Source of the DNA: Celeribacter neptunius
GTDB lineage: Bacteria > Pseudomonadota > Alphaproteobacteria > Rhodobacterales > Rhodobacteraceae
DNA: 64,000 bases
Direction: 5' to 3'
NCBI RefSeq assembly: GCF_900113955.1
Contig: NZ_FORH01000008.1
Coordinates: 1 to 64,000, forward strand
The position numbers and the translations under genes were made by a program. Numbering within the stretch: position 1 is the first letter of the stretch; every line of letters starts with the position of its first letter. Shown piece by piece: positions 58,540-64,000 of this stretch. Below the pieces are notes generated by a model that had not been told where the DNA came from, did not search any database, and was given only the letters and a program-made list of their open reading frames with translations.

Positions 58540-59109
58540 ATGCATTTGCGCGCACTGACCGCCAATGACGAGATTCCCCTGTCCGTTTTGATGGACACGA
58601 CATTCGGCGGACCGGAGATGTATCAGTTTGCACGCGAGCTGCGCGCGGAGAATGCCGTGGCGATGGAGCGGATCGCCTATGAGGGCGACACGCTCCTCGG
58701 CTATATATGCTGCGCCCGCATGGTGGTGCCGGAAGACTGGTGGGCGCTGTCGATCCTGGCGGTCTCGCCGATGTATCACAAACGTGGCATGGGCCGGGAA
58801 CTGGTGGCGCATGGCATGGATCATGCCAGACGCGAGGGGGCCAGGGCCGTGGTGGTCGTGGCGGACCCGAAATATTTCTCCCGGGTGGGGTTTTCGCAAC
58901 TGGCGGCCTCGAAGCTGGAGCTGCCGATGATGGCGGAGCACACCTCGCTCTACCCGATTGCGCCGGGCACGGGCATGTCGACTCATCGCCTGATCTACCC
59001 GGAGGCCTATGAGCGGCTCATGGATGGCGAGCCCCGTAAGGAGCTTGCACAGGGGGCAAGGCCGGAGGCGCCGAAGCGCCGATTCGCGCGTCGGTTTCTG
59101 TCGATCTAG
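58540..59109 (+). CDS. GNAT family N-acetyltransferase
   Basis: 189 residues. The acetyl-CoA site is LAVSPMYHKRGMGRELV, followed by VVVADPKYFSRVGF, so it belongs to the same YhbS-like type as the gene at 51606 (the two share the D-PxYxS-x-GF pattern). A basic C-terminal tail of about 25 residues (RKELAQGARPEAPKRRFARR) is extra. ATG 58540 has GAGG upstream; a start at 58480 is less likely. Confidence 0.83.
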   Translation: MHLRALTANDEIPLSVLMDTTFGGPEMYQFARELRAENAVAMERIAYEGDTLLGYICCARMVVPEDWWALSILAVSPMYHKRGMGRELVAHGMDHARREGARAVVVVADPKYFSRVGFSQLAASKLELPMMAEHTSLYPIAPGTGMSTHRLIYPEAYERLMDGEPRKELAQGARPEAPKRRFARRFLSI

Positions 59110-59157
59110 AGACGGCTAGCCAGGCCGGAAGGCCGAAAACCCGGGCCGGGCCAGAGC

Positions 59158-60237
59158 TCACGCAGGCCCGGTGATCTTGTTCACATGGCCCATCTTGCGG
59201 CCCGGTTTCACATCCGTCTTGCCATAGAGATGGATCGCGACCGCGCCATCCTTGGCAAATTCCGGGATACGGTCCACATCGTCGCCAATGAGGTTCAGCA
59301 TCTCGACATTCGAGTGCCGTTTGCCATCGCCCAGGGGCCAGCCCGCCACCGCACGGATGTGCTGTTCGAACTGGTCGATGACACAACCGTTCTGGGTCCA
59401 GTGACCGGAATTGTGCACGCGGGGGGCGATCTCGTTGACCACCAAACCACCTGATGTGACGAAGAGCTCAACGCCCATCACGCCGACATAATTCAGCGCA
59501 TTCAGGATCTTGGCCGCCAGAAGCACCGCGTCGGTGCGCTGTGCGGGCGAGAGCCGGGCGGGCACCGTGGTGCTGTGCAGAATGCCGGATTTATGGACGT
59601 TCTCGCCCGGGTCAAAGCAAGAGATATCGCCACTCTGACCGCGCGCGGCAATCACCGAGATCTCGTGGGAAAACTCCACGAAGCCCTCGAGAATCGACGG
59701 CGCCCCGGCCATGTCCTTGAGCGCCTGATCCGCCTCTTCGGGCGCCATGATCCGGGCCTGTCCCTTGCCGTCATAGCCGAAACGCCGGGTCTTGAGGATC
59801 GCCGGCGCGCCGATCTCCACCAGCGCCTCCGCCAGATCGACATCGTCGTCGACGGCGGCATAGGGCGCAACCTTGAGGCCCAGTTCGGACAGGAACGCCT
59901 TTTCGACCAGACGGTCCTGCGACACCGCCAATGCCTTGCGGTTGGGGCGGATCGGTTTCACGGAGTCCAGTAGATCGAGCGCCGAGGTCGGCACGTTCTC
60001 GAACTCGTAGGTGATGACATCGACGGCATCGGCAAAGGCCTTGAGCGCGGCCTCGTCTTCGTAGGGGGCCGTGGTCACCACATCCGCGACATGGCCGGCG
60101 GGCGGATTTGCCCCCGGCTCATAGATATGGGTTTTGAAGCCCAGGCGAGAGGCGGCGACAGAGAGCATGCGGCCCAGCTGGCCGCCGCCGAGAATGCCGA
60201 TGGTGGCGCCGGGGACGAGGATCTGCGGCTCGGTCAT
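59158..60237 (-). CDS. purK: N5-carboxyaminoimidazole ribonucleotide synthase
   Basis: ATP-grasp enzyme that carboxylates AIR with bicarbonate in purine synthesis. 359 residues. The N-terminus IGILGGGQLGRMLSVAASRLG is diagnostic; ATP-grasp blocks follow (KTRRFGYDGKGQA, ELFVTSGGLVVNEIAPRVHNSGHW). ATG 60237 with GAGG upstream starts 8 bases after the purE stop; ATG 60252 is also in frame. Confidence 0.95.
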   Translation of the reverse strand: MTEPQILVPGATIGILGGGQLGRMLSVAASRLGFKTHIYEPGANPPAGHVADVVTTAPYEDEAALKAFADAVDVITYEFENVPTSALDLLDSVKPIRPNRKALAVSQDRLVEKAFLSELGLKVAPYAAVDDDVDLAEALVEIGAPAILKTRRFGYDGKGQARIMAPEEADQALKDMAGAPSILEGFVEFSHEISVIAARGQSGDISCFDPGENVHKSGILHSTTVPARLSPAQRTDAVLLAAKILNALNYVGVMGVELFVTSGGLVVNEIAPRVHNSGHWTQNGCVIDQFEQHIRAVAGWPLGDGKRHSNVEMLNLIGDDVDRIPEFAKDGAVAIHLYGKTDVKPGRKMGHVNKITGPA

Positions 60238-60244
60238 CTGCGCC

Positions 60245-60730
60245 TCACTCATCGACAGGGGCGTCAGGGATGGAGGCCGAAAGCGCTTCGCGCCAGGCGT
60301 CCAGACGCTCGGCCAGCGCCGCATCGTTGATCGCCAGAATGCCCGCCGCCATCAGGCCTGCGTTGGCCGCGCCCGCTTCGCCGATCGCCATGGTGGCCAC
60401 CGGGAAGCCTTTCGGCATCTGGACGATGGAATAGAGGCTGTCGACGCCCGAAAGCGCGCGGGTCTGAACCGGTACACCAATGACCGGCACGCGGGTCTTG
60501 GATGCCATCATGCCGGGCAGGTGCGCGGCCCCGCCGGCACCGGCGATGATCACCTTGAGCCCGCGCCCGGCGGCCTCTTTGCCATAGCTCCAGAGCCGGT
60601 CCGGCGTGCGGTGGGCGGAGACGATCCTAGCCTCGTAAGTGATGCCCAATTCATCGAGAATTTCCGCTGCGCGTTTCATGGTGGGCCAGTCGGACTGGCT
60701 GCCCATGATGATGCCGACGTCGACGCTCAT
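60245..60730 (-). CDS. purE: N5-carboxyaminoimidazole ribonucleotide mutase
   Basis: Moves the carboxyl group made by PurK to C4 of the ring. 161 residues. The motif [14 protein letters not shown] at the start and [14 protein letters not shown] in the middle are classic class I PurE features. It leads the purEK operon. Confidence 0.97.
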   Translation of the reverse strand: MSVDVGIIMGSQSDWPTMKRAAEILDELGITYEARIVSAHRTPDRLWSYGKEAAGRGLKVIIAGAGGAAHLPGMMASKTRVPVIGVPVQTRALSGVDSLYSIVQMPKGFPVATMAIGEAGAANAGLMAAGILAINDAALAERLDAWREALSASIPDAPVDE

Positions 60731-60773
60731 GGCTTGATCTCCCGGGAAGGTTTCGCTTGCCCGCCTTATAGCA

Positions 60774-60793
60774 ATTGCGTTGATTTACGCAAT
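60774..60793. promoter_or_regulatory. inverted repeat upstream of purE
   Basis: ATTGCGT-TGATTT-ACGCAAT, a perfect 7-bp inverted repeat about 45 bases before the purE start. It may be an operator for purine control. Confidence 0.3.
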
Positions 60794-60896
60794 GAAGCTT
60801 GCGCGCAATCTGCCCGCGTATCTGCACCGGTCATGGGCAGGCCTTGGGGCCGACCTTGGACCCGGATGCGCAGGCCCGATGCGCAGGGGATGAGGC

Positions 60897-61115
60897 TTAG
60901 GCGATGATGTCCGGGGTGATCTGATCTTCGAGCACGGCGATCCGGTCTTTCAACGCCAGTTTCTGCTTTTTCATCCGTTGCAATCGCAGGGCATCGAGAT
61001 GGCCGGTTTCCTGCATTGCTTCGATCGCCGCATCGAGGTCGCGGTGTTCGCGTTTGAGCACTTCGAGCTTCACCCGAAGCACCTCATTCTGTTCCATACG
61101 GTTGGACACGTTCAT
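60897..61115 (-). CDS. DUF465 (YdcH-like) protein
   Basis: 72 residues, nearly all one helical hairpin: LRVKLEVLKREHRDLDAAIEAM, then RLQRMKKQKLALKDRIAVLE. This is the DUF465 pattern; function unknown. ATG 61115 gives the usual N-terminus. Confidence 0.85.
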   Translation of the reverse strand: MNVSNRMEQNEVLRVKLEVLKREHRDLDAAIEAMQETGHLDALRLQRMKKQKLALKDRIAVLEDQITPDIIA

Positions 61116-61273
61116 CGCGTTGTCTCTGGCTTTCCTTGGCGGTGGCGGTGTGCCACGCGAGAGCCCCGGTCCATGATCTCGCGCGGGCAGGGTCACGGGG
61201 GGCAGGGCGATGGCCTCAGTCTAGCCGCAATTGTTCGAAACTCAAAGCCCTCTGAGAGGCGCGGCGGCAGGCC

Positions 61274-61302
61274 CTTGAAGCCATGGTTGCCATTCCCCAT
61301 AT
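61274..61302 (+). promoter_or_regulatory. RpoH (sigma-32) heat-shock promoter of hsp20
   Basis: CTTGAA, a 15-base spacer and CCCCATAT match the sigma-32 consensus at nearly every key position. Transcription should start near 61308, leaving a leader of about 65 bases before hsp20. Confidence 0.85.
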
Positions 61303-61373
61303 TTATACCAGACGGGTTGCCGCAAACGGGACCCGGGACTTGGACACAGTCGCTTCCGAGAGAGGACGTGTAG

Positions 61374-61787
61374 ATGACGAAAGTGAGTTTTGGCGCCCAT
61401 CCGTTCCTGTTGGGATTTGATCAGCTGGAACGTCTGGTGGAGCGCACGGCAAAATCCGACGCCGGGGGCTATCCGCCCTATAATATTGAACAATCTTCCG
61501 AGAATACCTATCGGATCACTCTGGCCGTGGCCGGGTTTGCCGAAGGTGATCTCGGGATCACGCTCGAGGACCGTCAGCTCGTGGTGCGCGGTCGTCAGTC
61601 CGAGGACGATCCGGAGCGCGTCTTTCTCCATCGCGGCATCGCCGGGCGACAGTTTCAGCGTTCCTTCGTGCTGGCCGACGGGGTCGATGTGACCGGCGCC
61701 TCGATGGAAAACGGGCTGTTGCATATCGACCTGACCCGGGCCAAGCCGGACACCATCGTGCAAACCATTCAGATCAGGAAAGGATAG
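61374..61787 (+). CDS. ibpA: Hsp20 small heat-shock protein
   Basis: 137 residues, IbpA/IbpB-like holdase. The alpha-crystallin domain runs about 35-130 with YRITLAVAGFAEGDLGI, a short form of the end motif (ENGLLHIDLTR) and little C-terminal extension. GAGAGAGGA precedes the ATG. It is followed after 3 bases by DUF1150. Confidence 0.93.
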   Translation: MTKVSFGAHPFLLGFDQLERLVERTAKSDAGGYPPYNIEQSSENTYRITLAVAGFAEGDLGITLEDRQLVVRGRQSEDDPERVFLHRGIAGRQFQRSFVLADGVDVTGASMENGLLHIDLTRAKPDTIVQTIQIRKG

Positions 61788-61790
61788 ATC

Positions 61791-62027
61791 ATGGAAACGC
61801 GCTACCCACATGTTCCCGGTGTCGATGAGACACATGAAAAGATCGTCTATGTGCGCTCGGTCGCCGTCGATGATCTGCCCGAAGAGGTACAGGCCCAGGC
61901 CGAGGGCCGCGATCACATCTATTCCGTGCATGATGAACAGGGCACCCGTCTGGCGCTGGTCGCCGACCGGCGGCTGGCTTTCATCCTGGCGCGCGAGAAT
62001 GACTATGCGCCGGTGAGCGTGCACTGA
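61791..62027 (+). CDS. DUF1150 protein
   Basis: 78 residues of DUF1150, a small alphaproteobacterial family that regularly follows hsp20. Motifs include VDDLPEEVQAQA and DRRLAFILARENDY. Function unknown, but being coupled to hsp20 and its RpoH promoter suggests a heat-stress role. Confidence 0.9.
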   Translation: METRYPHVPGVDETHEKIVYVRSVAVDDLPEEVQAQAEGRDHIYSVHDEQGTRLALVADRRLAFILARENDYAPVSVH

Positions 62028-62179
62028 GCCTTCGGTGAACCTTCTCTGAGGCGGGCCTTGCGCACGCGCTCGGGAAGCCCCTCGACATTCGAGATTATGA
62101 ATGTAAGCTGTCCTGTCTGAGCGACCGGGCAGCTTTTGTGTTGGGCGCAGGAAACCAAGCTCTCAGGGGAGGAGAGGTG

Positions 62180-62614
62180 ATGAGACGATTTTTGATCGTG
62201 GGGATGATGGCCGCCGGCCTGACGTCAGGGCTGAGCGTCGTGCCCGCTTGCGCCGATGAGGCGACGGTGGAGGCGATGCAGGACTATCTCATGTTCCAGG
62301 ACTATGAGAGCGGTATCATCCTGCCGCAGCAGATCACCGAAGAGGTCTGGGATGCCGTGTATTTCATCGATACCCGCGACGCCGGGCAATTCGAGGCCGG
62401 CACCATTCCGGGCGCGGTGAATATCGAATGGCGCGAAGTGCTTGACCGAATGGATGAAATCCCGACCGACAAGAAGGTCGTGCTGTTCTGCAACACCGGG
62501 TCCCTGTCGGCCCAGGCGGCCTTTGCGCTGCGGGTCGCGGGGCGCGAGAATGTCGTGGTCTTGCAGACTGGTCGCGACGGCTGGCTGGAGACGGCGGGAT
62601 ATAAACCCGAGTGA
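62180..62614 (+). CDS. periplasmic rhodanese domain protein
   Basis: 144 residues with a signal peptide ending near VVPACADE and a single rhodanese domain. VYFIDTRDAGQFEAGTIPGA is the cdc25/rhodanese entry motif, and LFCNTGSLSAQAA holds the active Cys. This is a sulfane-sulfur or thiol role outside the cytoplasm. The ribosome binding site is GGAGGAGAGG. It is the third exported or membrane-anchored rhodanese-like protein in the window. Confidence 0.87.
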   Translation: MRRFLIVGMMAAGLTSGLSVVPACADEATVEAMQDYLMFQDYESGIILPQQITEEVWDAVYFIDTRDAGQFEAGTIPGAVNIEWREVLDRMDEIPTDKKVVLFCNTGSLSAQAAFALRVAGRENVVVLQTGRDGWLETAGYKPE

Positions 62615-62752
62615 TAGACGCCACCGCAGAGGTGCATTCGTGGTGACATCTTCTGTGCTTCCGCATTGATTTGCCCCGCGAGGAGGCGTAGCTCGAAGAG
62701 GCGCAAGGCATATTTCGCCCTGTGCCCCTTCGTCAGCCAATGCGAGAGCCAA

Positions 62753-63238
62753 ATGATGAAAATTTCCGAATCCTATTCAGGGCTGCAAAAGCTCCTCCAC
62801 TGGGCCGTGGTCCTGACCTTTGCCTTCAACTATGTCGTTTCCGACGGCATGGGGAAGGCCCTGCGCGCCTTCAACGAGACCGGTGTCAACGACAGCACCA
62901 CCGCCAAGCTGCATGTGATCGTCGGCATTGCGACGCTGGTGCTGATGGTGATCCGCATTATCGTGCGGCTGATCCAGGGCGCGCCGGAGATGCCGCCCGC
63001 GCCGCATCCGATGATGGAAAAGGCCGCGCATCTGGTGCATTTCGGCCTCTATGCCGCGATGCTCCTGACCCCGATGGCCGGGGGCGCTGCCTGGTTCCTC
63101 GGCATTCATATCGCGGGCGATGCACATGAGGTGCTGGTCAACCTGACAATTCTCCTGATCGTGGCCCATGTCGCGGCGGCGCTCTATCACCAGTTCATCC
63201 TGAAGGATGGGCTGCTCAAGCGCATGTCGCCGCACTGA
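62753..63238 (+). CDS. cytochrome b561 family protein
   Basis: 161 residues with four membrane helices. Candidate haem-ligand His residues are in QKLLHWAVV, TAKLHVIVG, AAHLVHFGLY and VAHVAAALYHQF, the layout of bacterial b561 (CybB-like) proteins that bind two haems. It may pass quinol electrons to oxygen or superoxide chemistry. ATG 62753 or 62756. Confidence 0.87.
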   Translation: MMKISESYSGLQKLLHWAVVLTFAFNYVVSDGMGKALRAFNETGVNDSTTAKLHVIVGIATLVLMVIRIIVRLIQGAPEMPPAPHPMMEKAAHLVHFGLYAAMLLTPMAGGAAWFLGIHIAGDAHEVLVNLTILLIVAHVAAALYHQFILKDGLLKRMSPH

Positions 63239-63308
63239 CCCTCTGCTCTGCGCCGCCCGCGATTTCAGGGGGCGCGCAGACCGCAACAGGCATCGACCAA
63301 TGGTTGGG

Positions 63309-63339
63309 CCATCGCTCTCTCGAGCGGTGGCTCTTTTCG
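63309..63339 (+). terminator. terminator after the b561 gene
   Basis: CCATCGCTC-TCTC-GAGCGGTGG with one wobble, followed by CTCTTTTCGTTTT, about 70 bases after the stop. Confidence 0.78.
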
Positions 63340-63441
63340 TTTTGGGCGGCCGGGCGGCGTATCCAGAGGCTGGCGCTCATCATTTTCGGTGAGATGTGTT
63401 AGAGTGAAAGCTCAATATGTACGAGTGCAAAGGAGAAGGGT

Positions 63442-64000
63442 ATGAAGCTCCGATTTTATGTCATCTGTCTTGTGGCTGCGCCATTTGGCGCGGGCGCCGA
63501 CAGTTTCGTCCTGTCAAGCGGTCCGAACGGACAGGCGCGCATGGCGTTGGATGTGCAAGTAAGCGAAACCAACGCCGGGCTGTCCTATCGAAGCGAAAAT
63601 GCGGCGACAACACGGTTCAGTCGCGGTGTCGCCTACCAAATGTCGGGTGGGACTGCGAGCCTGTCTTGTGATGGCGGAGCCAGGTTGAGCACGCTTTACG
63701 TCGACAATCCGCATGGTGGCGTGACCGAGGAACTTGCCGTCCCGGTCGGGGCGGACGGGTATGTTTTTGACATGGCGGAGTTTCCGCTCCTGAAAACGCC
63801 GAGCGATGCGATCGCCAATGCCTGTCCACCTCTCTGGAACGGCCTGAAGCGGGTCGAGCTTGCTGCCAATATTGAGTTTACCTGCACGCCCGAGGCGGGG
63901 GAACCGCGGCGTGTGACGGGGGTGGTGTGGACGGACGTGACCGTCATGTGTCGCCGTCCGACGACGAATGTCAAAGTGATTTCATGGAGATACCGCTGCG
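63442..64000 (+). CDS. secreted protein of unknown family, cut by the window end
   Basis: The frame is open from ATG 63442 to the last base, giving at least 186 residues. A signal peptide (MKLRFYVICLVAAPFGAGA) is clear and GGAGAAGGG precedes the start. The mature part is beta-like, with Cys in LSCDGG, NACPP, FTCTPE, VMCRR and YRC, suggesting disulfides in the periplasm or outside. No family recognised. Its codon use is looser than that of neighbouring core genes. Confidence 0.7.
   Translation, partial: MKLRFYVICLVAAPFGAGADSFVLSSGPNGQARMALDVQVSETNAGLSYRSENAATTRFSRGVAYQMSGGTASLSCDGGARLSTLYVDNPHGGVTEELAVPVGADGYVFDMAEFPLLKTPSDAIANACPPLWNGLKRVELAANIEFTCTPEAGEPRRVTGVVWTDVTVMCRRPTTNVKVISWRYRC

Overview
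The window looks like one contiguous piece of chromosome from a high-GC marine-type alphaproteobacterium of the Rhodobacterales (Roseobacter/Paracoccus relatives). The evidence is the type of XoxF methanol oxidation locus, the F1-only atpHAGDC operon, the Hsp20-DUF1150 pair, small DUF1127 and DUF465 proteins, CIRCE-controlled groESL and a glutathione formaldehyde pathway. I see no rRNA, tRNA, CRISPR array, transposase or prophage gene.

Region 1 (1-15.4 kb) is a dedicated methylotrophy block. It starts with the 3' end of the glutathione-dependent formaldehyde dehydrogenase gene and fghA. Next come a small class I cytochrome c, the lanthanide-type PQQ methanol dehydrogenase xoxF (with the Asp-Tyr-Asp metal motif), its cytochrome xoxG, the periplasmic protein xoxJ and a PQQ-associated rhodanese-like protein. 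Facing these are an ABC-2 permease and ATPase of the kind found with PQQ alcohol dehydrogenases (related to PedBC/Lut lanthanide uptake), an orphan NitT/TauT-type permease and a small Cys-containing protein. A two-component pair is followed by pqqABCDE and the formaldehyde-glutathione adduct enzyme gfa. Together these genes encode methanol to formaldehyde to S-hydroxymethylglutathione to S-formylglutathione to formate, plus cofactor synthesis, electron acceptors, likely metal uptake and likely regulation.

Region 2 (15.4-37.5 kb) is core metabolism and envelope: ppsA, DUF1127, ybaK, a stand-alone Hint-domain protein, rpsD with a long structured leader, an EEP-fold hydrolase, the hisC-tyrC-extensin-like operon, DUF2125, chaC, a MotA/MotB-like membrane pair with a long periplasmic coiled coil, an M23 peptidase, clpA, gloB, a methyltransferase and a DUF481 outer-membrane protein.

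Region 3 (37.5-54.2 kb) holds atpHAGDC, an unusual membrane protein, a MazG-like helical protein, an H-type lectin protein, prs, an HCCA-isomerase-like protein, a threonine aldolase-YcgN-ribF operon, a MaoC hydratase, a HAD hydrolase, a membrane rhodanese, a GNAT gene with a small membrane protein, ppaC and DUF2161. Region 4 (54.2-64 kb) holds groESL behind a CIRCE element, a bactofilin-like membrane protein, a second GNAT, purEK, DUF465, hsp20 behind a clear RpoH-type promoter, DUF1150, a periplasmic rhodanese, a cytochrome b561 and a secreted protein cut by the window end.

The main structure not explained by genes is a dispersed family of roughly 160-220 bp intergenic elements. There are six good copies and one decayed copy, on both strands, mostly just downstream of genes. 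Each is built round a GC-rich hairpin, and two otherwise diverged copies carry the same 32-bp double-hairpin module in the loop. Other signals worth a look are the rpsD leader, a tandem-terminator region before the atp operon that may encode a small RNA, the orphan permease in the lanthanide block and a near-ideal LacI-type operator upstream of the DUF2161 gene.
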